DNA of 64,000 nt from Persicaria tinctoria (GCA_037127255.1 JBANSL010000002.1:98672519-98736518); one strand, 5' to 3'; counted from the stretch's first letter, positions 22,781-35,250 are shown. Translations and numbers: made by a program. The notes: generated by a model not told the origin, from the sequence alone.

Positions 22781-23415
22781 CAAAAGTTTCTTTTCTTATT
22801 AATCGATATTAATAAGGGATGTTTTTTTCTTACAATTTACTTATTTTACTTATTTTTGAAAAGTTTTTTCTTACAATTTACTTATTTTAGACATCTTAAA
22901 TGACTATCGAAAAATAAATAATATTTTAAAACTTACAAGCATTACTAATGATTATTTTACATCTTAGATGAGGCTTCTTAGATTACTCTTCTACCTTTTA
23001 GGATCTTTTTATTTTTACCATCTTACCTTTATTTTCACTATTAATTTCCCTCTCTTTCTAGCCATCTTTCTAATGAAAATAATGAATAAGTTATGTATAT
23101 CTACATAACTTCAAAAGTATTCGCACAATCATGTGCTTATGACAATAATTATATACATAGTATTTATTTCAATTATATTAGGTGATGTGTTTGAGTATTA
23201 TTACTACTTTACCTTATTAAATCATTTTAAAATTTTGTATTGTATCTCTTTCCAACTAATTTATAAATTACAAAAAAAAAACTTTATACGTACATATTTT
23301 TGTTATAAACAAGTATATATTAATATAATACTATTATAGATATAGATATATAAAATGATGTTCAAATTAAAATGAATCAAACTCCCGTGCCTTCAAGGCA
23401 CGGGTATTACACTAG
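20811..23415 (+). mobile_element. Non-autonomous Helitron with repeated heads
   Basis: The left end is A then TC (TCTATTAATATTACTAATTC at 20811). The right end is a perfect 10-bp stem, CCCGTGCCTT/AAGGCACGGG, followed by TATTACA and CTAG at 23412-23415, then T. This is the complete Helitron signature: 5' TC, 3' hairpin plus CTAG, insertion between A and T, no target duplication. There is no RepHel coding sequence. The interior is dominated by eight copies of the head sequence. Confidence 0.85.
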
Positions 23416-23550
23416 TTAAAAGACTAAAATAAGTACATTATTGTTTGAATATAAAAAAAACTGACACTTGGAATTCGCGGGCTAAATTAGGCCAATTAGG
23501 CAATTATTCACATATATGCAAAGAATCTGATGATTAGTTCATATAATATT

Positions 23551-24175
23551 AGGGATGACCAATGGGTCGGGTGATGGGGGATGATCTACTTCCGTCACCC
23601 GACCCACCATCCAAAATCCTTCACCCTACCCGACCCATCATCCACCAAATATTTCACCCACCCCGTCTACCCATCACCCACCGGGTGATCGGATGGATCG
23701 GGTAATAATTCGGGTGAAATACAAGACATCAAATTCATCAAGAAAAATTATTGAAAAATGTACGTCGAACACATCGACGGATGAACAAGTACCAAATATA
23801 GTCAAATTCGGTCAAATACGTGTAAACATCCACAACTTTCAACACTTCAAGCTAGAGAAAACATTACAACAATTATGAATAAAAAGAAGAGAAAATATAA
23901 TCTTCAACGACCAAAACCTTCAAGCTCGAAATCATTTATAGGTATCTTGAATTGGGGTTTATGGGGGTATATTAGTAATTTCACATATAAAATATAATTA
24001 TATAATATAAGTCGGGTGATGGGTCGGGTGACGGGTGGAGAATGTCTTCACCCGAATCCGACCCGACCCATCACCCGTTCACCCATTTAATATCCGTTTT
24101 ATTTTGGATTTTCATCCACTTTTTCGGGTCGGGTGAGACGGAAATCCGTCCGATGCGGGTGAAATTGTCATCCCT
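23551..24175. mobile_element. TIR element rich in GGGTCGGGTGA, non-autonomous
   Basis: Ends AGGGATGAC and GTCATCCCT are inverted. Subterminal regions on both sides are packed with GGGTCGGGTGA/TCACCCGACCC units, while the middle (about 23700-23990) is AT-rich. Both flanks contain ATAATAT, but a clean target duplication length cannot be fixed, so the superfamily (hAT or other) is open. No transposase. Confidence 0.65.
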
Positions 24176-24345
24176 AAATAATATATAACACCGGTTGGCC
24201 AATGCATCGATCACGACAATTAAAAACAGTATAAATGTTAATTAGACATATGATAAATTTGACTAGAAAACATCAGTTGGCACTTGGCATGCATGTGACC
24301 TGCAATATATCACTAGTTACCTACCTAGGCTGCATACAGGCCTGA

Positions 24346-24747
24346 TATTTGCACGGTAAAAAATTCGCAATCGGTACGGTGTCGGTACCGGACTCCCAAT
24401 TTGGTAAAAGCTTCTGCTGGTGCCGGACTCCCAGATCGGCAGAAACTGAAAAAGCTGCAGGGAATCTTGCAGGCACGCCATGTCACCTCACTGACGAGTG
24501 TCACTTCATGTCGAGTCCTGACAGCCGATGCCGAGCTCCGAAACCGGCATGGTCAAATCAATCGAATCGTCTGAAAAGCTGCAGGGAATCTGCAGCTTTA
24601 CGTCATCGGTTGCAGTGCCACACTGGGAGTCCGGCATCGACATGGACTATGCCACACTGGGAGTCCGGCATCGGCAGAAGCGTTTGCCGAGTTGGGAGTC
24701 CGGCACCGACACTGTGCCGGTTGCGATATAGCGCCGTGCAGATAACA
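24346..24747. mobile_element. Long-inverted-repeat MITE-like element
   Basis: The left arm (TTGCACGG...GCAATCGGTACGGTGTCGG..., about 24346-24440) is the imperfect inverse of the right arm (about 24655-24747, ...GTTGCGATATAGCGCCGTGCA). GGAGTCCGGCA, or its complement, occurs six times. It is GC-rich within AT-rich flanks. The open frames across it (143 and 67 residues) are repeat artefacts. Confidence 0.65.
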
Positions 24748-25370
24748 AAAAGGTACATATATTATTCAAGAAAACTTTAGTACTCCGCAAATGAGTTTTT
24801 TTTTAATATTATTTTTTAAAAATCAATTTTATTGTATGTATATATATAATAAAAAAATTAAATATATATAATGGAAAACCCATTAAATTTGTTATTTAAA
24901 AGTCATTTAAAACAGAACTGAAAATAATTTTTTTTTAAAAAAAAACCCAAAGACATTATGAGAATAAGAGTTGAGTGTCAAAAACTAAGGGTGTATTTGA
25001 CGATGGTAGATGAATGGGTAACTGAATAAAATAGTTGAATCTGAATGATTTATTGTGTAAAATATATTTTTTAAAAAAGTTAGTAATGTGTTTGGTAATT
25101 AATCTTAGCTGAATGGGTAGTTAATAAAACTGGCGGGTAAAATAAAATATTTGTGTATATAAAAAGAAAAACATTGAAAAGTTTGGAGTGGGTAGCTGGT
25201 CGAAATTGATTCAAAAACGCTACTTAAAGAATAATACTAGCTTAATCTCATCTAAAACTATATAGTATTAAAAACAAAAAGTTTTAACACGCTACTTCCG
25301 TTGCAAACCCACGAGATTTGAATTAATGTTTTTTTGGTTTAATCCCTCTCTTCTTACTAAATAAGCTAAA
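24748..25370. other. AT-rich intergenic sequence
   Basis: No gene or defined repeat recognised. Confidence 0.5.
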
Positions 25371-25400
25371 CTAGTATTATCCCCGCGCCATGGTGCGTTT
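25371..25400 (-). mobile_element. Helitron 3' terminus on the minus strand
   Basis: Read on the minus strand: CGCACCATGGCGCGGGG (degenerate GC-rich hairpin), ATAATA, then CTAG at 25374-25371 followed by T. It matches the hairpin-CTAG-T arrangement of the element at 20811-23415. The 5' end, at higher coordinates, was not located. Confidence 0.55.
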
Positions 25401-26932
25401 TTTTTTTAAATAAAATATTATATAATATTGATCAATGTTAAGATAAAAATCATAAAAAACTTTATGATAAATGTATCTTATAATTATCTCAGATTTTTTG
25501 AAAAAAAATATTATGTAAAGTATAATACATAAATATAGATATTTGAAATTACTCGGTAATAATAATATCAATATTATTATAACATTGTTTAAATGTGATG
25601 TGTCATAATCAATAGTTATATTCAATGTTTTGAATTAAGCCCAAAAGTTGGTAAATAAATTTGATTAAGCTCAATATTTATATTATATTGAAATCAATGT
25701 TTTAAATTAAGCCGACGAGCTGATGGGCCGCCCTCGTCGGCTTCACCGGGACTCCGACGATGATCGCCGCCACCGTAAACACTAGTGCTCTAAGATTGTT
25801 GATGCACATACACAATTGGACTTCTCTCTCGTTTTCCATTCTTTATCGATATCGCTCAATTTCGCTACTTGTATTTGGTATATGTATGGGTGTAGGTGGC
25901 AATTGGGCTATTTGGGTCAGGTTATATTTCAGGTCGGGTCAAATGGATTTTGAGTTCGGATTGGATTTGGATTCGGTCAAGTCGGTTCAAATGGATTTTG
26001 AGTTCGGATTGGGTTCGGGTTTGGTCAAGTCGGTCATATTTAGTTTTATAATAAAATAATGATTTTTTTTATTTATCTTAATTATTGGCTATTAAATTTT
26101 ATTTATTTAGTTATATTGGGTCTCATTGCATGTAATTCATGTTACTGGGTGTTTAATAAGGAGAACATTAAAGTAATTATAAGAATGAGTAGAGTCTTGT
26201 TCGGGTCGTGTCGGATTTGTCTATGTTTATGTCCATTCGGATATCGGGTTCGGGTTGTGCTTGACACTATATTTTTTAGTTCGGTCGGATTCAGGTTTGA
26301 GCAAGATTCAGGGTCCAAGTGAAATTCGGAATTTATACGAGTAGAGTGTATATATTTGAATTTTGAAGCAATGGGATTCTCATATTTTAATAGAGTTGTT
26401 CAAAATAAGGTAAATTTTAAATAAAGTATCTTATAAAATGGGTCAATCAAACACATGATATTGCGTTATTGTGTAACGTTTATAATTACATTAAGTTATT
26501 TTATTTAAAATTTACATTATTCTAAACACATTGTAAACAACGATAACCAAACAAACCCTTAATCTATGTCAATTTCATAATGTTTTTGCTATATATATTG
26601 ATATTTTTTTATTTCAACCATTCAGCATAGGGTGTGTTTTGATGCAAATCGATAAAAGGATGTTTGGTTAACTTTAGTATTTCATGAGGGGATTTTCAAA
26701 CAAAATTCAAAATGTCAATGGAATAGTACAATGTGTGTATTTATACTCGAGCTTATCAAGCTTAATTCAATTTTTGTACTTCTAACAACTTTTTCTAAGG
26801 GCTGTTTTGACGCACAAAAAATCAATCAAGCTTAAAATTTTAGAGATTATATCAAAATTTTAGTTTTTGTGAATATATATTTAAAAAATAAATTCGTGAC
26901 AAATTGCGGTGCTTTGGAAAACTGATTTTTTT
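25401..26932. other. Gene-free region with a decayed GGTTCGGGT-type repeat
   Basis: AT-rich apart from about 25700-26330, where GGATTTTGAGTTCGGATTGG is repeated (about 25936 and 25990) and TCGGGT-like words recur. The short ORFs here are not recognised. Probably old transposon debris. Confidence 0.45.
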
Positions 26933-26942
26933 AAAACCACGA
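26933..26942. repeat. Target duplication of second LINE, left copy
   Basis: AAAACCACGA, repeated at 31016-31025. It is preceded by a T run, matching the TTTT/AAAA target preference of L1-type endonucleases. Confidence 0.75.
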
Positions 26943-29900
26943 TTAACAAACCCACCACCAGAAAGCCGCTGGAGGAAGCCTGGATTCGACAAAATGTTTT
27001 TTCAACCGTCAATTGGCCTTTCCGGAGGTCTATGCCTTCTCTGGAAGGAATCACAATTCCAAAATGAAACCCTCACTATTAGAAACTCCACGGACCGAAT
27101 TATCCAAGTAGATTACACCAATACGAAACTTAACATTGCAATAGAAATCCTCTTTATTTACACAACACCTTATGAAAATGAAAAAAATGAATTTTGGGGT
27201 TCTATAGAAGACTACATTCGCAAATCAAAGGACTCTCTCATTATCATGGGGGATTTAAATGAAATTCTAGATCCAAGCGACAAGCAAGGTGGCAGGACGC
27301 CAACTACTCACAGATTTACAAGACTAAAAAATATAATAAGCACCCATAACCCGGAGAAAACGTGAAAAGGGTGCAGATAATATATATGAAAAATTGGACC
27401 GTGCGATTGTAAGTCATTCTATCCTAAAAGAATTTCCCAACCTCTGCACTAAAAACCACGCTTTCTTGAAATCTGACCATGCTCAAATAACTCTAGATCT
27501 TATGGATAACCAAAAGCCAAAATTGCAACCCTTTAAATTTGAAATGGCTTGGACCACAAGAGCGGACTACGTTAACGTTGTGCGCTCGGCTTGGAGACTT
27601 GACTTGCCGGGTTCCCAAATGTTTAAATTAACAAAGAAACTACAAGAAGTGAAAAGAAAGAGTAAGATCTGGAGCAAAGTAACCTTTGGAAACGTTTTCC
27701 GACAAATAAAACAAGTTGAAACACAACTTTTAGAGCTGCAGAACACGCTTTCTAAAGGTTATAACTACGATCTAGACAATAAAATCAAAAGACTCACGAC
27801 AAAACACGCTACACTCTTAACCTATCAACAGAAATACTGGGGACAACGAGCTAAGAGGACACATGTAAAATCCATTGATGCAAACACCAAATACTTTCAC
27901 AAAATAGCAACTGGAAGACGCAATAGAAATATAATAAAACATATCCAAACCACAGCAGGTATAACAATCAACAGCGAAGATGAAATAAGAAAACTAATCA
28001 AACATGATTTCAGTCAAAGATACTCACTTCAAAGAAGACAGCAGATGCCCAGCAACCTACTAAACCATATAGAAAATGAAATTACAAATGACGATAATAA
28101 CTGGCTAATTAGACCAGTCACAAATGCAGAAATTAAAAAAGCAGTCTTCAGTCTAGCAAACGACAAATCTCCAGGACCCGATGGGTTCCCGGCTGGGTTC
28201 TTTAAAAAATATTGGCACATTGTAGAACCTTCTGTAATCAAAGCAGTAAAGAGTTTCTTCCTTAGTGGACGGATTCTAAAACAAACAAACCATACGTTCA
28301 TTGCTCTTATACCGAAGATAGAAAACCCAACCACAACATCGCACTATAGGCCTATAAGCCTTTGTTCAACAACGTACAAGATAATATCCAAAGTACTAGC
28401 ATCAAGGTTAAAAAAAATCATTCCCAAAATAACCAATCCCCCACAAAGCGCTTTCTCCTCGGGTAGATCAATACAGGATAACATCTTAATTGCAAATGAA
28501 ATCTTCCACTCTTTCTCTAAGAAAAAAGGTAAAACGGGATGGATGGCGGTAAAGCTAGACATGGAAAAAGCTTTCGACATGGTGGAGTGGGGCTTCCTTC
28601 TTTCCACTATGCTCAAATTAGGTTTCTCAAACAGATTCACAGAGTGGATTAAGGAATGTATCACCACTGTTACTTACTCAGTACTAGTAAATAATGAACC
28701 CACGGATATCTTCTTCCCCGAAAAGGGCCTTCGTCAAGGCGACCCTTTATCCCCTTATCTATTCTTAATAGTATCTGAAATCCTTGCTCGAGGTCTTTAC
28801 AATGAATCGATTAAACCACAGAGCCATCTGGGTATAAAATTGACAAGAGACGGAACAAGAATTCCTTTTCTAGCCTTCGCGGATGATATTGTCATCTTTG
28901 CTTCAGCTAGTAAAATTGGTTGTGATCAAATCAACAAAATCTTAAGGGACTACACCGCTCTGTCAGGGCAACGTGTAAACCGACATAAATCCCAATTCCA
29001 AACATCTACAAACATTTTACCATCACAAAAAAATATGATCCGAAATGAATTAGAAATCGCTCACACACCGAATTTGGGATGCTACCTTGGTTGCCCAATC
29101 ATTGAAGGACGAGTAACGAAAGATGACTTCAAGGATCTAATAATAAATACGAAATCTCAACTACACAAATGGAAGGCAAATTGTCTCTCAGAGGCTAGAA
29201 GATGTACACTGATCAAAACAACGCTTTCAGCAAAACCTTTACATATAATGCAATGCTTCATGTTACCAAAAGCAGTACACACAGACCTGGACAGAATCAA
29301 TAGACAATTTCTTTGGAACAAGGGTACAAACCATAAACCACTAATCAACTGGTTCGATGTATGTAAAACAAAGGAAAATGGAGGGCTAGGGCTTCGTAGC
29401 TCAGAAGACATGAACAAGGCACTGCAAATGAAACTACTTTGGAAAATACTAGCAGAACCAAACAACCCTTGGGTTAAACTAATAAAAGAAAAATACCTAA
29501 AAACAACTGAAATACTAAATTATCGAAAACGTGGGGGCACCTCATGGCAATGGGCACAACTAATAAAATTAATTCCTTTGTTCAAAAATGGCCTCCAGTG
29601 GTCTATTGGGGACGGCTCAGCGATAAATTTCTGGAATGATCTCTGGTTGGGCCAGTCCCCACTAAAAACATTTATCCCATTAACTCAGGAGATTGATGAA
29701 TCACTAAACATAAAACACTTCATTAACGAAAACAAAATATGGGACAGGAACAAATTATTTAGAAACCTACAAGGACTTCTACCAAACGATGAAATAGAAA
29801 GAATCACAACAGTACCACTACCTAAGAATATACAAGTTGATAGACTATATTGGAAATGGAGCAAGAACGGATGGTACACGACCTCTTCTGCTATGGACAT

Positions 29901-30930
29901 GATACATAAATACAAAAACCACACAAACTCGGATATATGCTGGGTTTGGGACCTAAATACACCACCAAAAATAAAATCATTCATGTGGAAAATCTTAAAA
30001 AACGCAGTACCAACAACGGCCAGATTAGCTTCTCGTCATCTGGGAATCCCAACAGACTGTCCCCACTGCGACTCTTGCTACGAGGATTTATATCACCTAC
30101 TATGGGACTGTCCCATTACAAGGAGCACTTTGATGGCAAATGATCCAGGAACCTTCATGAAAATACATGGTTGCTTTGACAAGGGAGACTCGATCAATAA
30201 CACCATATGGAATATTAAAAACACGATTGGAAAAACCAAATTTGAAGATCTAACGTTTGTCTGGTGGGGTATCTGGTTCTCTAGAAACAAAACGCACTTT
30301 GACAATTTAACCCCGGACATAAGAAAGATCATAGCTTTCAAAAAAGACCAGAAATTCATCTGGACAACCTCCCAAATAGGTGAAAATATAAAGGATAATA
30401 CTACAGATACAATAATCACTTCTAAACCAAAATCAAGTTCTAAAAGGAAACGAACCAAATGGGAAGCCCCGCCAAAAGACACCCATAAACTAAATTTTGA
30501 TGGGTCTCTCTCTTCAGACAATAAGGGCACTTTTGGGTTTATCATTCGTGATTCCAAGGGTTCTCTTATTTCTTGCGGGTGGGGTCCATCACCAATAGAC
30601 TCGGTATGCGGTTGCGAAAGCCTAGGGCTCTGGAATGGCATCCTAGCTGCGAAAAACCTGAATATCCAAAAACTAATAGTAGAAGGCGACAACCTTACAA
30701 TTATAAAAAGTTTAAAAGGTTTGGGGAAGCCTACCGGAGACTCGGATATGATTGTCTCAGACAGTCTAGTCTCGTTGGGCTTCTTTGGTTCTGTCGAGAT
30801 TCGTCATGTTTTCCGAGAAGCTAATCTAGTGGCTGATCGTTTGTCACGACTAGTATCCGCTTCACTTGGTTCTATGACACCTGATGATTCTCTTCTGCGT
30901 AGTCTCATCCGAAAGGATGCTCTTGGCTGA
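26943..30930 (+). pseudogene. LINE ORF2 with truncated start and frameshift in endonuclease
   Basis: The first open stretch (to 27365) carries GLSGGLCLLWKE and IIMGDLNEIL of the APE domain. The frame then changes: the second stretch, open from about 27360 (KGADNIYEKLDRAIV) to TGA at 30930, lacks the segment that normally holds the G-x-x-F-T-W motif. A deletion of roughly 40 nt with frame change is therefore likely near 27345. The reverse transcriptase (about 28100-28920) is intact: SPGPDG, LDMEKAFDMV, KGLRQGDPLSPY, FADD (28876-28887). A zf-RVT region (CPHCDSCYEDLYHLLWDC) and RNase H (NFDGSL, CESLGLW, VEGDN, EANLVADRLS) follow. The 1178-residue second ORF has no other break. Confidence 0.9.
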
Positions 30931-31015
30931 TAGGGTTTAGCCCTATGGCCAAATTTTTTCCGTTTCAAAAAAAAAAAAAAAACAAACAAAAAAAATAAAA
31001 TAAAAAAATAAAAAA
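26943..31015 (+). mobile_element. 5'-truncated LINE (4.1 kb) of a different L1 lineage
   Basis: Begins inside the APE endonuclease coding region, ends in a long A-rich tail (30966-31015, with C and T interruptions), and is flanked by a 10-bp duplication. No ORF1 is present. Codon choice is AT-rich, unlike the GC-rich LINE at 4145, and the protein is only distantly similar, so it is a separate lineage. A perfect hairpin (ATAGGG-TTTAG-CCCTAT, about 30930-30946) precedes the tail. Confidence 0.88.
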
Positions 31016-31025
31016 AAAACCACGA
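31016..31025. repeat. Target duplication of second LINE, right copy
   Basis: AAAACCACGA, exact match to 26933-26942, though its A residues are ambiguous with the tail. Confidence 0.7.
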
Positions 31026-31291
31026 AAAGGCTTTGTGAAATAGTTTTGAAGAACTCCTAACTTGTGTAATTGGTGTAGAATTGGGCCTGATCGAGGAGTC
31101 CACTCGGCCCATGAACAAATTTCACACTTCTTCCTCTTGTTTCCTTGTTCTGACTACCTCCTTCGAGCTTCAATTGATCCTGCTTAGCATTTTAGCAAGA
31201 ACACCATCATCCTCGTGGGTACCTATATTAACACAATTTTAAACATATTTAAATTAAGGGTGTGTTTGGATTTAACAGTATTAGTTATAAT

Positions 31292-32500
31292 TGATGGAGG
31301 GAAAACATGTAGTTGATCCGTCAAAGAAAAATCAAACCTATAGCAAGTATAACAATAAGCAAGAGGTCGATCCCACATGGAAATTATTATTCAAGTGTGA
31401 TTTAAATGTCAATCAAGTAACCAAAAGGGGGGTTTTATGTGTGAAAGTTCTGCCTTTTATCGAAGCGAATTGAAGCAAACAAAAGTAAATAATTGTAATT
31501 CAGACAATTAGGAGAAGCAATTCTACCTACAATTTTCCACTTTATTTGATTGAAGCGATCCTTGTAACTTCTTCTCGTCCTATTAAGTTTTCTATGAATG
31601 CCCTTGTCCCGACCTAATATAGTTACTAGTCCAACCAGTCCTAGCAACTCTTATCAATCGAACAGTCCCTAAAGAAGTATTTAACCCAATTGATAGCTTT
31701 AAATTCAGAGATTAGCCAAGGTATTTGCAGTCTCTAAAGAGTGATTTAACAACACATTCAACTTCCTACTCATTCAATTAGTTCAACCAGCCCTAAAGGA
31801 ACAAGTTTGCCACTTAGGTTAAGGTTCACAACCAGGAATCTACAAAATCTTAGCAATTGAATTGATCTAACAAGTTGGCCAGACAAGATAGAACAAATCA
31901 ATAAACAATCAAGCACAAAGAAGTTGAAGCATTCAAATATAGGAAACAATGAACGAGAATTAGAAACTCACAATCAATCCAAATAAAGCTTCAAATTGCA
32001 GGCAGAATAGATGAGTTTAGTTCCTCGTGGAAGACATCGCTCAAAATCTCTAAAGTGTATGATGAATGAATAAAATAGAAGTGATGAAAATAACATAAAA
32101 CTTGGCCTTTTAAATCATCCAAAGTCGGCCATGAAAGAAATCAATAGGATCTAGGGTTTTTATTAATCAAAACCACGCACACTGTTTCTTCGTACCCTGC
32201 TGCAGCCGCGACATGTTGTTTGCCGGTTCTTCTTGCCTTACTTGAGTTACTTCGCGGGTATCTCCACTTGTCTTGCATCTTTCCTTCCTTGCTTCCTTCC
32301 AATGTTTCTTGTGTTCCTCTTCGAGATATTGCATCTCCCAAATGTGTTTCGATTCAATCTGCAAGATTAACACAAATTTGCGCAGAATTCGAACTCTTCT
32401 AAAATAATTACAAGATGCAATTTAACAACAAAATATGAAAGAAATGCAACCTAACTAAACTAAAAATGCCTATAATGCCTATCTAAGATATGCATTATCA
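31292..32500 (-). repeat. 3' LTR of the Athila-like element
   Basis: 1209 bp, TGATGG...TTATCA. The sequence just inside (32501 onward) is, on the minus strand, the TTGAGGACAAGCAAAGG and AAGTGTGTGGGAATT tract typical of the end of Athila/Tat internal regions. Confidence 0.88.
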
Positions 32501-32879
32501 AATTCCCACACACTTAACCTTTGCTTGTCCTCAAGCAATGATAGAATGAACATGAATCAATGTATCCCACAGGAAATTCCTTCAAGTTTCAACTTTATAA
32601 AAAAGCAACATCATAGCAGGTGAAAACATAAACCAACCAAACAAACGGCATAACATGTATTACAGTGATCAAAGCTTAGAACTAAACATTATCCAACCTC
32701 ACTAGAAATATGTGTTTCACTCATGTGTTTAAGCTTTAAGATACAACTCTCAACTCAAACCAATCATGCACTAAGCTCGTAGACATTGACCACCATATCA
32801 CCAATTCTCTACCGAAATGTCATTACTTGCGGGACACAATAAAGACAATAAAATGTGACACTTTTTTTTTCTTTTGTTT

Positions 32880-33160
32880 TCCTTTCTCTTTTTTTTTTCT
32901 TGTCTTGGTGCTTTCCTTACGCGAGGCGCAAACATGGGTGTCATGAATGATCCTGGTCTATCAACACCTTAACCTACTAATATGAAGTCCACTTGAACAC
33001 CTTTTGACGCAAGTTGCAAACATGGGTGTCATGAATGAACCTAGTTACTCAATGATCAAGCTTTCTTTCCTAGTGGGTAGTTTTCAACACCTTTTTGCGC
33101 GAATCATACCCATGTGTGTCATGCATAGATCCGGTTACTAAGTGCATCAACCATTGCTAC
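32880..33160. repeat. Three degenerate direct repeats inside the Athila-like element
   Basis: CAAACATGGGTGTCATGAAT occurs twice (about 32930 and 33010), with a third, diverged copy CCATGTGTGTCATGCAT near 33110. Period is about 80-100 bp. This is untranslated 3' internal sequence. Confidence 0.65.
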
Positions 33161-33479
33161 CTTATTCACTAAATATGTACGAATTCAAACAAAATATAAC
33201 ATAAACTCCGCAAGCAATCAAACATGTGCATCGGTCTTTAAAAATAGATATTGCAGTCAATGCCAAGAGGTAGCAACACTAGGAGAGTAATTCACACAAT
33301 TGAGCAACATAATTCAAATAAGGCCAAACATTCTCACATGGTCATGTTTTTAGGACTTCAATCCTACTTTAGGTCAATCATACATGCTCAATTATATTTG
33401 CTAGCTCATGTTCCACAAAAATCAAATATAGACAATAATCAAAACATCCAGAACTCCGTGAGATTTTTATGAATCATGC

Positions 33480-33518
33480 TTGAAATTTAAAATAGATGAC
33501 AAACTAAGCCAGATGGGT
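33480..33518. repeat. Direct repeat flanking the antisense-ORF cassette, left copy
   Basis: 39 bp beginning TTGAAATTTAAAATAGATGA; matches 35210-35248 with two mismatches. On the minus strand both copies encode LSLSSILNFK of the gag region. Confidence 0.85.
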
Positions 33519-34160
33519 ATTTGAATAACACATATGTATGCAATGCATGCTCTATTTTTTTATTTTATTTTATTTTTAATTCCGAAAAATGCAGAAAAAT
33601 AAATAAATATTAGTCAAAAAATAAACTTAACAGAAATTAAATAAACTAACTATTACAGAACTTAACATGTTGTGCAGAAATTTAAATATGGTCCTAGAAA
33701 TGACAGAATTGACATATTATACATATAATTCTCCTCCCCCACACTTAAAGTTTTCAGTGTCCTCACTGAAACAGTACAGACAACCAAAATAAGACATAAA
33801 AATTCAGGGTGAAGGGAGTAGAATTATATGTATATTATGTCAGGTTCGGTTGCTATTGGTTCGCTTTGGAAAGTTGTGTGTGTTTTATTCTTCGATTATT
33901 CTTGTTTGTTTTGTGAACTTGGAGTTGGAACTTTGGTTTGAGAGTGGTGATTTGAAAGACTTGGGGTGTGATTGTGGATAATTGTTTGGAGTTCTTGAAT
34001 TTGGGATTTGTTTGAAGGATTTAGTTTTGGTGGTTGATTTGAGATATATTTGTGTTGGTGAGTTGATTTGGTTTCGGTGGATTGCTTGAGTTTGTTGAGC
34101 TTAAGGTCGAATTTTAGATCTATTTGGGGTGTTGATATTCCTGCTGAGATTTGATAAAAA

Positions 34161-35220
34161 ATGGTGCGCCGATTGAGGAATGCGTCTGACGAACAGAGGA
34201 AGATATTTAAGAGCTTCGATTCAAAACGATTCGTACAGACGAAGTTTTTCCATATCCCAGCCTTACAGACATTGGGCATGTTAGATGTTACAAGGCGGAT
34301 GCTTAGCCATGGCGGTTTGGGGGGGATTTACAGACTACGGTGCCCCCACGTATCCTGAGTTGGCATGGGAGTTTCTGGCCACGTTTCAGCAGGTGGATAA
34401 CTCGAGGATTAGGTTCAACTTATTGGATCAGCCTCACGTTTGCTCATATGACGAGCTGAGACAGATTTTTGGGATCTCTCAGGCACCCACCCCAAATTGG
34501 TATTTCATGGCGACAGAGCAGCAATGTCATGATGTCTGGTTCGCGGCGACTAGAACCAGATTTGACGGCCATAAGGGAGAGTACAACTACAATTTCGTCC
34601 ACCCTTGCCTCCGTCTAGTTCACAGGGTCTTGGCCATGTCTTTCAGCGGCCAAGGCGACATGAACAAAGTGCCTGCTGGAGATCTATCCTGGTTGTGGAG
34701 CTTTGCTCCCCAGTCCCGTGGTACGCCGGACTGGGTTGAGATCTTTGTGGAGAGCTGCCTGAAGATTCAAGGGAAGAAGTCAGGGAGGTTTGGCTTGGGA
34801 GGCACCTTTAGCCTCATAGCCTACCTTTATCTGGATCCTGCACAATGCGGTGCACCCATGACTGGTGGGTACACCTATACGACAGAGCAGCTCCGGAGGG
34901 CTTTCGTGCTTGAGGGCTCTGATGACTCGAGCTGGATTTGGAAGTCAGGGAAGCGTGGAGAGCACCGACTGAGCCTTCCTAGGCCTTTACCTTATGGCCC
35001 TTCCAACGACACCCTATACATTGCAGCTGATCCGGTCCACGTAGAGGATGATGATGAGGATGATGATGACGAGGTTGAGGAGGATGCCCCTACGCAGACA
35101 GACTTTCATATAGGGGATGCACAACACGCTGCTGGCTCTTCTGCGGGGCCTCGCTTTTCTTCTGCTGAGGATGACCCCTGGCGGGACCACATGCTCACCG
35201 AGTTCTTGTTTGAAATTTAA
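34161..35220 (+). pseudogene. ATHILA ORF-1-like protein, antisense to the host element
   Basis: Reads from ATG at 34161 (MVRRLRNASDEQRK), crosses a G-run at about 34319-34325 where the frame must shift by one base, and continues to TAA at 35220. Total is about 350 residues. The main part has YPELAWEFLATF, then RIRFNLLDQPHVCSYDELRQ, HPCLRLVHRVLAMSF and an acidic C-terminal run (VEDDDEDDDDEVEED). The pattern of a short FNL..YS-DELRQIFG motif followed by HP-LR-HRVLA resembles the ATHILA ORF-1 / plant transposon protein family, whose function is unknown. It lies between direct repeats (33480-33518; 35210-35248) and opposite to gag. Apart from the homopolymer indel it is open, so the lesion may be recent or a sequencing error. 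Confidence 0.6.
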
Positions 35221-35248
35221 AATAGAGGACAAACTAAGCCGGATGGGT
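35210..35248. repeat. Direct repeat flanking the antisense-ORF cassette, right copy
   Basis: Partner of 33480-33518. It overlaps the end of the antisense ORF and the point where gag reading is lost. Confidence 0.85.
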
Positions 35249-35250
35249 TG

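Noticed and set aside
31026..31291. Gene fragment between the second LINE and the Athila-like element
   Set aside because: Some coding-like composition on the minus strand, but too short and no motif recognised.
33896..34279. 127-residue minus-strand ORF in the Athila-like element
   Set aside because: Overlaps the start of the antisense ORF and reads as N/S/Q-rich low complexity; no gag or pol motif, though it is on the element's own strand.
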